A stretch of 64,000 nucleotides of DNA from Clostridia bacterium (GTDB lineage Bacteria > Bacillota > Clostridia > Lachnospirales > Bianqueaceae), in NCBI GenBank assembly GCA_900764045.1, contig CAAFMN010000099.1, positions 1 to 64,000 on the forward strand. The letters run 5' to 3'. The stretch's first letter is position 1. Each line of letters opens with the position of its first letter. The notes beneath the pieces were generated by a model. That model was given only the letters and a program-made list of their open reading frames with translations. It was not told where the DNA came from and searched no databases. Shown in pieces: positions 9,271 to 17,089 of the stretch. A program made the translations under genes and the position numbers.

Positions 9271-9937
9271 GCCAGAAATCTGGGCGGTAATTCCGGCGGC
9301 CGGTTCCGGAAGCCGGATGGGAGCGCCCATAAAAAAACAATTTCTGACACTCTCGGACGGCCGGGAAATCTTGGCACACAGCCTGGAAATCTTTGAGCGC
9401 TGTCCGAGAATTTACGGAATCGTATTGGTTACCGGCTCGGAAGATATCCTTCAGTGTCAGCAGATTCTCTGTCGGGAAGGATTTCATAAGGTTCAAAAGA
9501 TCCTCCCCGGCGGCAAAACACGGCAAGCCTCCGTTCTGGCCGGTCTTACCGCACTGCCAGAAAGCTGTGACTATGTGGCTGTGCATGACGCTGCCAGGCC
9601 CTATCTGACGCCGAATGACCTGGAACGTGTTCTGGACGATGCCATATTGTACGGCGCCTCTTTGATGGCTGTCCCCTGTAAGGATACCATCAAGCGTGCC
9701 GATGCCGACGGATTTGTCGTGGAAACGCCTGAGCGAAGCTCTCTATGGAATATACAGACCCCACAAGTCTTTGAACGCTGTCTGCTATTGTCCGCTCATA
9801 AAGCAGCCGAAGCCCATGGGGACTCTGCCTGTACTGACGATGGTCAGGTCGTCGAAAAATACACAGCACAGCGTGTGCATCTGTGTTCCGGCTCATACAG
9901 CAACATAAAAATCACAACCCCAGAAGATCTCGCCTGA
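9263..9937 (+). CDS. ispD: 2-C-methyl-D-erythritol 4-phosphate cytidylyltransferase
   Basis: Third enzyme of the MEP pathway: joins MEP to CTP to give CDP-ME for isoprenoid synthesis. The nucleotide-binding loop AAGSGSRMG is at residues 11-19, and the VHDAARPY motif is near 108. Length 224 is normal. The start ATG lies inside the GH42 gene (8-nt overlap), so translation is coupled to a beta-galactosidase. The TGA stop sits in the loop and first base of the right arm of the following terminator. No other MEP gene is in the window. Confidence 0.95.
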   Translation: MNEPEIWAVIPAAGSGSRMGAPIKKQFLTLSDGREILAHSLEIFERCPRIYGIVLVTGSEDILQCQQILCREGFHKVQKILPGGKTRQASVLAGLTALPESCDYVAVHDAARPYLTPNDLERVLDDAILYGASLMAVPCKDTIKRADADGFVVETPERSSLWNIQTPQVFERCLLLSAHKAAEAHGDSACTDDGQVVEKYTAQRVHLCSGSYSNIKITTPEDLA

Positions 9938-9953
9938 TCTTCTGGGGTCTTGT
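9917..9953 (+). terminator. intrinsic terminator after ispD
   Basis: A perfect 12-bp stem, CCCCAGAAGATC (9918-9929) with GATCTTCTGGGG (9936-9947), loop of 6 nt, then TCTTGTT. The ispD stop codon (9935-9937) is within it. The permease gene of the opposite strand ends 7 nt further on, so the stem may serve both strands. Confidence 0.9.
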
Positions 9954-9959
9954 TATGCT

Positions 9960-11270
9960 TTAATGATTTTTGGTCAGAATTCCGAACGGTGAAGCGCCTC
10001 GGTAGAACACCCTATCTCGGTACACCTTGCCTGTCAGATAGATAAACAGGAGCGTCGCCGCTACCATCAGAACCGTTGAAAGGAGTGCCCCCCAAACGGT
10101 CACATTGCCCACAAGGATTCCAGCGGGCAGACAGAAAGCAGCTGTAAAGGGGATATAGTAGATCAGTACGGCTGCGCTTGCGCCGCGCAGCGCAGCATAG
10201 ATCGGAACCCCGCAGGCAAACAGCCATGAGATGAGACTGATCGTGATAAAGATTCCCATCGTATTGGACAGATCCTCCGGCTTGCCCGCAAAGGAATTGA
10301 AAAGTCCGGCAATCACGGAATACATAAAGAATCCAAGACACAAGGTTATTATGGAGAAAATGACTCCTCCGACCGACAGTGCCGATAATCCCCCGCTCTC
10401 CTGGATATGACGCAAAGCCAGCATCATGCCGTTGACGTACTCCGGATTCAATACATCGCCGATCCAGTCACCGATCCAAAGTCCTAAAAGGATACTCAGA
10501 ACCCAAATGGTAAGCTGCGCTAACGCGATCACAACCATTGCGCTAACCTTGCCCGCAACCAGCGCATAGGGCTGAATATATGTGAGAAGCGTCTCCATCA
10601 GCTTGGAGGTCTTTTCCGCAACAATCGTCTTGGCAATCGTCTGACCGTACAGCATCACCATTCCATAGAGAACTGTCCCCACCAGCAGCGGCAGAACAAT
10701 CTTCATCTGCAGCTCACCACTGCCCTGCGCATTTTTCCCTACCGCAATCACCTGGCTTATGCCCTGGGCCGAGATCTTGCTATAGAGTTGTGGATCTACC
10801 TGTGCTTTTTTTAATTTGTAGACTTCCACACAGCGCTGAAGCTCCTCTGTCAGCTCTTCTCCATTAGCTTTCAGCAGTCGGGTACCCACGGGCAGCACCA
10901 CCTCGATCCGATACCCATCCGCATCCTGACTTAAAAATACAGCCGCGTCATAATCGGTTTCCTGCAGTGCCTCCATCAGCTCCTGCCTGTTTCTGGAATC
11001 CTCCCGCACCTGTATGTCCGCAAAACGCCGGCTTTCCTGAAGCTCTGCAAAGCTTCCTTCAAGATCGCTGGTATTGACCACATACAGATTCTGTATCGGA
11101 GAGGGGCCCTGCGCCAGAGCCAGTATGATGTTAAGCGCCATTCCTCCGGCGAAGAGAATCAGCGCGAAAATCGCTGTCACCAAGCGAATCCTGGTGGTTT
11201 TCAGAGTCTGCGTCAGAGTAAAACGAAATACCTTACATCCTCCGGCAAAGGGGTGTGTGTGTTCTATCAT
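9960..11270 (-). CDS. ABC-2 type permease (second permease of exporter)
   Basis: Integral membrane subunit of an ABC exporter of the NatB/YhaP type. One hydrophobic segment near the N-terminus (residues about 25-47, LVTAIFALILFAGGMALNII), a large extracytoplasmic loop (about 50-195), then five or six membrane segments to the end. Start chosen at 11270, where ATG overlaps the upstream permease stop and follows AAGGAGGGGAGAGCG; an in-frame start 33 nt upstream lies inside the neighbour. Third gene of an ATPase-permease-permease operon. Likely exports Na+, a peptide or an antimicrobial; the substrate is not readable. Confidence 0.85.
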   Translation of the reverse strand: MIEHTHPFAGGCKVFRFTLTQTLKTTRIRLVTAIFALILFAGGMALNIILALAQGPSPIQNLYVVNTSDLEGSFAELQESRRFADIQVREDSRNRQELMEALQETDYDAAVFLSQDADGYRIEVVLPVGTRLLKANGEELTEELQRCVEVYKLKKAQVDPQLYSKISAQGISQVIAVGKNAQGSGELQMKIVLPLLVGTVLYGMVMLYGQTIAKTIVAEKTSKLMETLLTYIQPYALVAGKVSAMVVIALAQLTIWVLSILLGLWIGDWIGDVLNPEYVNGMMLALRHIQESGGLSALSVGGVIFSIITLCLGFFMYSVIAGLFNSFAGKPEDLSNTMGIFITISLISWLFACGVPIYAALRGASAAVLIYYIPFTAAFCLPAGILVGNVTVWGALLSTVLMVAATLLFIYLTGKVYRDRVFYRGASPFGILTKNH

Positions 11271-12592
11271 CGCTCTCCCCTCCTTCCGATGACCATCTTC
11301 CACAAGTTCTTCATCTTGACATGGGACCCCCGGTAAAAGATCAGTGTCTCATAGACTCCCGCGACAAAATACGCGGCAGCCACCACAGTCAAAATCAATA
11401 GAACGACAGAACAGATCAGCATCCCGGCAGAAAGCTTTCCCAGCGCCAGATAAGCCGGAACGATAAAGGGCGAAGAAAACGGGCATAGGACCGCTACCGC
11501 TACCAGTGCCCTGTACTCTCCTGCCGCGCCCAGTCTTGCCGCCGTCACACCTAGAATCGAACAGCCAATCAAGAGAATATTATAGAACTTCAGTCCCTCG
11601 GATGTCTCTTCTACCCGGCTTACACTGGCGCCGACCACACCGGCCATCATGCCATACAGCAAAAGACCCAGTGCGAAAAACAGGACCGCGCCGACTACGC
11701 CCAGCGGCTGTACCTGAATATCTCCTGTCATTCCGCCCAGAACCGCACTGAGGCTCAGCGTCTCATCCCCCATGAGCCGAACAATCCCCCAAGAGGCCGC
11801 AAGGGAAGCCGCCATCAGCGCAAACTGAAAAAAGACGGCTGTCAGCACAGACAGCACCTTGCCTACAATCAGTGCCAGCGGCTTGACGGAGGTCAGCAGG
11901 TATTCTGTGATCTTGGATGATTTTTCTGTGACAATGGATGAAGCGATCCCCTCTCCGGAGATGGCGACAAACATCATAGCCAGGCAGGAGATCACCATAA
12001 TCACGGCATATTCGATCCCGTTGACTCTGCCCGTCGTCTCGGGCAGCATGTTCTCCCGCAGCTTCTGCGTATTGACACTGACGGAGCGTTCCAGAATCTC
12101 CCTCTGCTCTCCGCTTGTCTTTTGCTGCACAGCCTGATCCCGGTAATACTGCAAGAGCGCGTTGCCCATGGAAGACAAACCCACTTCTCCTAAAGAACTT
12201 CCGACTCCATAGTACATATTGACCTGCAGCTTCCCATCCTGAAAACGAATCTGCGCCAGGGCCGTTTTCTCCCTGCCGGTCAGCTTCCGAAGCTTTTCCG
12301 CTACTTCCTGTACATTGCGTGTGTCCTGAACGATCTGAAGCTCCCGGTACTCCCCGGACGCGAATCCCAGATAATCCAGCCCCATCCCTGTTTCATCTAT
12401 TATATAGAGCTTTTTCACATTGGTCGCTGAAGTCTGCTCCACTGTCTGTGTCAACCAGTATACTACCGGAAGAACCAAAATCAGAAGGACACAGACCAAT
12501 GTCGTCATCACCTGGAACGGCATCCCCTTCAGATGCTGCTTCAGCGAAAAACGATATACGGCCTGCCACCCATGGATTCTACTTGTTCTCAT
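11267..12592 (-). CDS. ABC-2 type permease (first permease of exporter)
   Basis: Same architecture as its downstream neighbour: an N-terminal membrane segment (VMTTLVCVLLILVLPVVYWL), a loop of about 170 residues, then a block of membrane helices (EYAVIMVISCLAMMFVAISG onwards). The two permeases probably form a heterodimer in the membrane. Start chosen at 12592 (MRTSRIHGW), inside the 3' end of the ATPase gene and preceded by AGGGGGCGCAGCGG; the longer frame reads back into the ATPase gene and lacks a ribosome site. 441 residues. Confidence 0.84.
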   Translation of the reverse strand: MRTSRIHGWQAVYRFSLKQHLKGMPFQVMTTLVCVLLILVLPVVYWLTQTVEQTSATNVKKLYIIDETGMGLDYLGFASGEYRELQIVQDTRNVQEVAEKLRKLTGREKTALAQIRFQDGKLQVNMYYGVGSSLGEVGLSSMGNALLQYYRDQAVQQKTSGEQREILERSVSVNTQKLRENMLPETTGRVNGIEYAVIMVISCLAMMFVAISGEGIASSIVTEKSSKITEYLLTSVKPLALIVGKVLSVLTAVFFQFALMAASLAASWGIVRLMGDETLSLSAVLGGMTGDIQVQPLGVVGAVLFFALGLLLYGMMAGVVGASVSRVEETSEGLKFYNILLIGCSILGVTAARLGAAGEYRALVAVAVLCPFSSPFIVPAYLALGKLSAGMLICSVVLLILTVVAAAYFVAGVYETLIFYRGSHVKMKNLWKMVIGRRGER

Positions 12593-13517
12593 CCGCTGCG
12601 CCCCCTGTTTTTTCCACAAAAAGCTCATGCAGAGACGGCTCCCGAAGCTCATAGCGAACCACAGACATCCCGGCCGCAAGCAGTCGTGTCAGAAACTCTT
12701 TGGCCTGCGCCTCGTCCCGCACCCGAATCGAATCGCCATCCGGCGTCTCGTTGATCACCTGAAGCCGCGCTTCCTGAATCAGCGGCTGTATATCCTCTTC
12801 ACATTTTACAATCATATTGACACGGCCGTAGCTCTTCTTGATCTCGTTGAGATTGCCCTGCAATACCGCACGGCCGCGGTTCAAAATGGTGATGTCTTCG
12901 CAAAACTCCTCGATCACGCTCATCTGGTGGCTCGACATGATCAGATACTTTTCCTTCTGGATCTCTTCCCGGATAATCGATTTGAAAAGATCCGCGTTGA
13001 CCGGATCCAGACCGCTCAGAGGCTCGTCCAGAATGATAAACTCCGGATCGGCCAGTAAAGCCGCCATAAGCTGAATCTTCTGCTGATTGCCCTTGGAGAG
13101 CTGATCCGCGATCTTGGAATGCGTTCTGCGTCCCTTGTACATGGGATACAGATACTCCTCTACTTCCAGACGTTCCGCCCAATAGCGGATACGCTTCTGC
13201 GCCTCTGCCTTGCCGACGCCCTTCAGCGCCGCGAAATAAAGAAGCTGGTCCATCAATGTATATTTCGGGTATAAGCCCCGCTCTTCTGCCAGATATCCGA
13301 TCGTCAGCCCCGCATCCGCCATCGGTTTGCCGTTCCACAGGACCTCGCCGCCGTCGCTCGCGAGCATCCCCAGAATCATACGGATTGTCGTCGTCTTACC
13401 CGCGCCATTGCGTCCAAGGAGTGCATAGACGCCCGGCTTTTCCAATGTAAAACTGATATGATCCACCACGGTCCTGTCCCCGTACCGTTTCCATAATTCC
13501 TTAACTTCCAGTGCCAT
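12579..13517 (-). CDS. ABC transporter ATP-binding protein
   Basis: ATPase subunit of the exporter. Walker A GRNGAGKTTT is near residue 36, the signature LSKGNQQK near 145, Walker B IILDEPLSGLDPVN near 167, and the switch His in MSSHQMS near 202. The LSKGNQQK signature and a C-terminal extension of about 90 residues are typical of the NatA/YhaQ group. Start at the ATG at 13517, 6 nt after GGAGG; the upstream TTG has no spacing to the ribosome site. Transcribed away from the tRNA genes; its promoter must lie within 13518-13640. Confidence 0.93.
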   Translation of the reverse strand: MALEVKELWKRYGDRTVVDHISFTLEKPGVYALLGRNGAGKTTTIRMILGMLASDGGEVLWNGKPMADAGLTIGYLAEERGLYPKYTLMDQLLYFAALKGVGKAEAQKRIRYWAERLEVEEYLYPMYKGRRTHSKIADQLSKGNQQKIQLMAALLADPEFIILDEPLSGLDPVNADLFKSIIREEIQKEKYLIMSSHQMSVIEEFCEDITILNRGRAVLQGNLNEIKKSYGRVNMIVKCEEDIQPLIQEARLQVINETPDGDSIRVRDEAQAKEFLTRLLAAGMSVVRYELREPSLHELFVEKTGGAADENK

Positions 13518-13642
13518 GCCCAACCTCCGTCTTTATATTTCTAAGCGTTCTATAAACCGCACCTTCTATTATACATGAGCATACTGCTGAATTCAAGTGT
13601 CGGCATTCTTAATTTCGTTTGAAATATTTTTCGAAAAAAAGC

Positions 13643-13671
13643 TTGACATTTGCCGTAGTTCTTAGTATAAT
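13643..13671 (+). promoter_or_regulatory. tRNA promoter
   Basis: TTGACA (13643-13648), 17-nt spacer, TATAAT (13666-13671): a consensus promoter 37 nt before the first tRNA-Ser. Confidence 0.88.
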
Positions 13672-13708
13672 AATATGCGTGTTCTGCGTTAGCAGACATG
13701 ATCCACCT

Positions 13709-13793
13709 GGAGAGGTGTCCGAGCGGTCGAAGGAGCTGGCCTCGAAATCCAGTACACCGTAAGGTGTCGTGGGTTCGAATCCCACCCTTTCCG
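13709..13793 (+). tRNA. tRNA-Ser (anticodon CGA)
   Basis: Long variable-arm tRNA. Acceptor arms GGAGAGG and CCTTTCC (one G-U), discriminator G, anticodon loop CTCGAAA giving CGA for the UCG codon, T loop GGTTCGAATCC. CCA is not encoded. First of two co-transcribed serine tRNAs. Confidence 0.97.
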
Positions 13794-13829
13794 TTCAATA
13801 TCTAAATACCTGTTTTTGGTAGGTTTCTT

Positions 13830-13918
13830 GGAGAAGTACCCAAGTGGCTGAAGGGGCTCCCCTGGAAAGGGAGTAGATCGTTAATAGCGATGCAAGGGTT
13901 CAAATCCCTTCTTCTCCG
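13830..13918 (+). tRNA. tRNA-Ser (anticodon GGA)
   Basis: Acceptor arms GGAGAAG and CTTCTCC, anticodon stem CTCCC/GGGAG with loop CTGGAAA giving GGA (UCC/UCU codons), long variable arm, T loop GGTTCAAATCC. 36 nt after the first tRNA-Ser, same transcript. Confidence 0.97.
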
Positions 13919-13920
13919 TT

Positions 13921-13957
13921 AAACGCTTCATTTGATTTTATATTAAATGGAGCGTTT
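13921..13957 (+). terminator. hairpin after the tRNA pair
   Basis: AAACGCTTCATTT (13921-13933) pairs with AAATGGAGCGTTT (13945-13957) over 13 positions with one T-G wobble, loop of 11 nt. A/T-rich sequence but no long T-run follows, so it is a processing or termination hairpin of uncertain strength. Confidence 0.55.
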
Positions 13958-14016
13958 ATTAATAAATATTCCTTTATATTTTTAGAGGAAGAAAGGATCA
14001 TCCATGGACGATAGTG

Positions 14017-14113
14017 ACGGCGACGGTAATATACCGCTGCGATCTCTGAATCATGTTTCTATACCCTGCATAGTCTGTGCTCGCCGTATTCTTAAGGACA
14101 GGCTATGTTTTTT
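14017..14113 (+). promoter_or_regulatory. structured leader with intrinsic terminator upstream of the CNNM gene
   Basis: A terminator hairpin CATAGTCTGT (14069-14078)/ACAGGCTATG (14098-14107) is followed by TTTTTT (14108-14113) and then 64 nt to the start codon. Its loop carries TCGCCGT (14081-14087), which can pair with ACGGCGA (14017-14023) further upstream. The upstream segment can instead form a local hairpin CGGTA/TACCG (14024-14036). Mutually exclusive pairings before a metal-transport-type gene suggest attenuation. I could not match it to the M-box, yybP-ykoY or NiCo motifs. Confidence 0.55.
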
Positions 14114-14177
14114 GCGTTTATGATCCGAAATGTCTATCATTTACTAAAAACAAAAACGACATTTTAGGAGGATCATC

Positions 14178-15497
14178 ATGGACATATTATGGCAGCTGTT
14201 GATTCAGGCGCTACTGATTGCTCTGAATGCTGTCTTTGCCTGCGCGGAGATCGCTGTAATCTCCATCAATGACGCAAAACTCATATCTTTAAAAGAGCAA
14301 GGGGATAAACGAGCTCTCCGTCTCTCCAAGCTAACCGACCAACCTGCCCGCTTTTTGGCGACCATTCAAGTGGCTATCACGCTGTCCGGCTTCTTGGGCA
14401 GTGCGTTCGCGGCGGATAGCTTTGCTTCTCTACTGACAGAGTGGCTGGTCGGTATGAATGTTCCGATCTCTGCTTCTACGCTTAACACCATTTCCGTAAT
14501 TTTGATCACGATCATTCTCTCTTATTTTTCACTGGTATTCGGCGAGCTTGTTCCGAAACGGATTGCCATGAAAAACGCGGATTCTCTGGCGCTCGCCATG
14601 TCCGGAATGATCACATTTGTCTCGAAGCTTTTTAAGCCTCTGGTCGCTTTGCTGACCGTTTCGACCAACTCCCTGCTGCGCTTGTGTGGAATCGATCCCA
14701 ACGCGGATGACGAGGAAGTCACTGAAGAAGAGATTCAGCTCATGGTTGATACCGGCAGCCGTAGGGGTACGATTCAGCCGGAGGAAAGCGAGCTGATCCA
14801 CAATGTATTTGAATTCAACGATACAAGCGTCAAGGATATCGCGACGCACCGGCCGGATGTTACCGTCCTCTGGAAGGAAGATTCCCTGGAGGAATGGGAT
14901 AAAACCATTCGTGAGACCAAGCACTCCTGGTATCCGATCTGCAATGATTCGATCGACACCATTGTAGGTGTGCTGAACACTCAGGATTATCTCTGTCTGA
15001 CCGATCGTTCCTGGGAAAATGTGTCCCGGGCGGCGATTCGTCCTGCCTTCTTCATTCCCGAGAGCGTCCGCGCGGATGTGCTGTTCCGTAAGATGAAACA
15101 ACTGCGCTGCCAATTCGCTATTGTCCTGGATGAATACGGCGGCATGGAGGGCGTTATCACCATCTCCGATCTGCTGGCGGAACTCGTCGGCGACTTTAAC
15201 GAAGAGGAAGAACCGGATATCGTTTCGATTGCGCCGGACACCTGGCAGATTCACGGCTCTGCGGATCTGAAGGATGTTGAAGAAGCCCTGAACGTTTCTT
15301 TTGATGAAGAAGAATGTGATACTTTCGGCGGGCTGCTTCTGGCACGCAACGGCTATATCCCCAAGGACGGTACGCAGTTCGATATTGAGCTGGCCGGACT
15401 TGCAATCCATGTAACCGAGATCCGCGGTCACCGGATCGAAAACACCCTGGTCAAGCGACTGCCCGCCAAGGCTCCGGAAACGGATCAGGAAAACTAA
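14178..15497 (+). CDS. CNNM/CorC-type hemolysin-family membrane protein with CBS domains
   Basis: Inner-membrane protein of the CNNM/HlyC-CorC family, whose studied members help export or homeostasis of Mg2+ or other divalent cations. Order: an N-terminal membrane domain (DUF21, about 1-190; first helix residues 5-27, others around 50-75, 85-120 and 135-160), a CBS pair (about 205-330), and a C-terminal CorC_HlyC domain (about 345-430). Acidic residues are dense between domains. 439 residues is typical. Start: ATG with AGGAGGATCATC. Preceded by an attenuator-like leader; followed after 17 nt by a DUF1846 gene. Confidence 0.92.
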   Translation: MDILWQLLIQALLIALNAVFACAEIAVISINDAKLISLKEQGDKRALRLSKLTDQPARFLATIQVAITLSGFLGSAFAADSFASLLTEWLVGMNVPISASTLNTISVILITIILSYFSLVFGELVPKRIAMKNADSLALAMSGMITFVSKLFKPLVALLTVSTNSLLRLCGIDPNADDEEVTEEEIQLMVDTGSRRGTIQPEESELIHNVFEFNDTSVKDIATHRPDVTVLWKEDSLEEWDKTIRETKHSWYPICNDSIDTIVGVLNTQDYLCLTDRSWENVSRAAIRPAFFIPESVRADVLFRKMKQLRCQFAIVLDEYGGMEGVITISDLLAELVGDFNEEEEPDIVSIAPDTWQIHGSADLKDVEEALNVSFDEEECDTFGGLLLARNGYIPKDGTQFDIELAGLAIHVTEIRGHRIENTLVKRLPAKAPETDQEN

Positions 15498-15514
15498 CAA
15501 AAGAGGGTATACTT

Positions 15515-17026
15515 ATGGGTAAAATCGGTTTTGATTCAGAAAAATACCTGGCAGAACAGTCACGTTACATTCTGGAGCGCGTCAACAACTGCAATAAGCT
15601 CTATCTGGAATTCGGCGGCAAGCTGATGAACGACTTGCACGCCAAACGGGTTTTACCCGGCTATGATGAGAACGTCAAGATGCGTCTGCTGCAAAAGCTG
15701 AAGGATCAGGCTGAGATCATCATCTGCGTATACGCGCGGGATATTGAGCGCAATAAGCTGCGCGGCGATTACGGCATCACCTACGGTGCCGAGGCCTTCC
15801 GCCTGATTGAGAATCTGACCAATCACGGTCTTCTGGTCAACAGCGTCGTCGTAACCCGTTATGACGGACAGCCTGCCGCAAAACAGTTCATGACACAGTT
15901 GGAACGCCGCGGGATTCGTACCTATGCCCACCACTCTACTCCCGGATATCCTACGGATGTCGATCTGATCGTCAGCGATGAGGGCTACGGTTCCAATCCC
16001 TATATTGAAACCACCCGGCCGATCGTCGTTGTAACGGCTCCCGGCCCCGGCAGCGGCAAGCTCGCCACCTGTCTGAGTCAGCTGTACCATGAGTATAAGC
16101 GCGGCGTCAAGGCCAGCTACTCCAAGTTTGAAACCTTCCCTGTATGGAATATTCCGCTGAAGCATCCGCTGAATATCGCCTATGAGGCGGCAACAGCCGA
16201 TCTGAAGGATGTTAACCGTCTGGATTCTTTCCACTATGAAGCTTATGGTAAGATCGCGGTCAACTACAACCGTGACTTGGAGACCTTCCCGGTACTGAAG
16301 CGGATCATCGAGCGCATTACCGGCGCTGATTCTATCTATAAATCCCCTACCGATATGGGTGTCAACCGAATCGGTTACGGTATCATCGATGACGACGTAG
16401 TGCAGGAAGCTTCCCGCCAGGAGGTCATCCGCCGTTATTATAAAACGGCCTGCGAGTATAAAAAGGGATTTGCCGATGAAGAGACGCTGGAACGCGTGAC
16501 TCTGCTGATGAACGAGCTTAACCTCCTCCCCACGGACCGCGCTGTTGTACAACCTGCTCTGGACCGCTCGGAGCTGCTGGCTCATCAGGGAATGGAAGGA
16601 GATTTCCGTCAGGTTGTCTCCATTGAACTGGAAGATGGCCGGATCATTACCGGACGTCATTCCGCCAATATGGTCATGAGCGCTGTGTCCGCCTGTCTTC
16701 TGAACGCTCTGAAGGCGCTGGCCGGTATGGATGACAGTATTCATATGCTGGCTCCCTATGTACTGGAGCCCATCCATCACTTGAAGACACAGATTCTGCA
16801 TGATTCCTGCGGCGAGCTGAATGCCGAGGAAACTCTGAACGCACTGTGCGTGTGCGCGGCCGGCAATGAGCAGGCCAAGCTTGCTCTGGATCAGCTGATC
16901 CACCTGAACGGCTGCCAGGCACATTCCACCTGTATGCTGGACACGACAGAAGAACAGCTTCTGCGCCGTCTGGGCATCGATGTCACCTGCGAGCCGGTAT
17001 ACGCAAGCTCCAATCTGTATAAATAA
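15515..17026 (+). CDS. DUF1846 domain-containing protein
   Basis: Full-length DUF1846 protein (503 residues), a cytosolic Firmicutes and Actinobacteria family of unknown function with known structures but no settled activity. The N-terminal MGKIGFDSEKYLAEQS and the segment VVVTAPGPGSGKLATCLSQ (about 170-190, P-loop-like) are characteristic. No signal peptide or membrane segment. Start: ATG after AGAGGGTATACTT. It follows the CNNM gene closely, suggesting co-transcription, and ends with a strong terminator. Confidence 0.9.
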   Translation: MGKIGFDSEKYLAEQSRYILERVNNCNKLYLEFGGKLMNDLHAKRVLPGYDENVKMRLLQKLKDQAEIIICVYARDIERNKLRGDYGITYGAEAFRLIENLTNHGLLVNSVVVTRYDGQPAAKQFMTQLERRGIRTYAHHSTPGYPTDVDLIVSDEGYGSNPYIETTRPIVVVTAPGPGSGKLATCLSQLYHEYKRGVKASYSKFETFPVWNIPLKHPLNIAYEAATADLKDVNRLDSFHYEAYGKIAVNYNRDLETFPVLKRIIERITGADSIYKSPTDMGVNRIGYGIIDDDVVQEASRQEVIRRYYKTACEYKKGFADEETLERVTLLMNELNLLPTDRAVVQPALDRSELLAHQGMEGDFRQVVSIELEDGRIITGRHSANMVMSAVSACLLNALKALAGMDDSIHMLAPYVLEPIHHLKTQILHDSCGELNAEETLNALCVCAAGNEQAKLALDQLIHLNGCQAHSTCMLDTTEEQLLRRLGIDVTCEPVYASSNLYK

Positions 17027-17041
17027 TATAATCATAAAATC

Positions 17042-17081
17042 AAGAGGAGTTGGCCCTGATATGGGTCAGCTCCTCTTTTTG
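17042..17081 (+). terminator. intrinsic terminator after the DUF1846 gene
   Basis: Long stem: AGAGGAG (17043-17049) continues to TTGGCCC and pairs with GGGTCAG and CTCCTCT (to 17076), then TTTTTG. The GH2 gene of the other strand ends 9 nt beyond. Confidence 0.92.
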
Positions 17082-17089
17082 TTATCCTG

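Noticed and set aside
13550..13798. 82-codon open frame over tRNA-Ser
   Set aside because: Antisense to an unmistakable tRNA gene.
13990..14177. M-box or yybP-ykoY riboswitch before the CNNM gene
   Set aside because: I could not align the conserved cores of these classes; only the terminator and an alternative pairing are supported.
15653..17035. 460-codon open frame opposite the DUF1846 gene
   Set aside because: Antisense shadow; the plus frame has family hallmarks, ribosome site and terminator.
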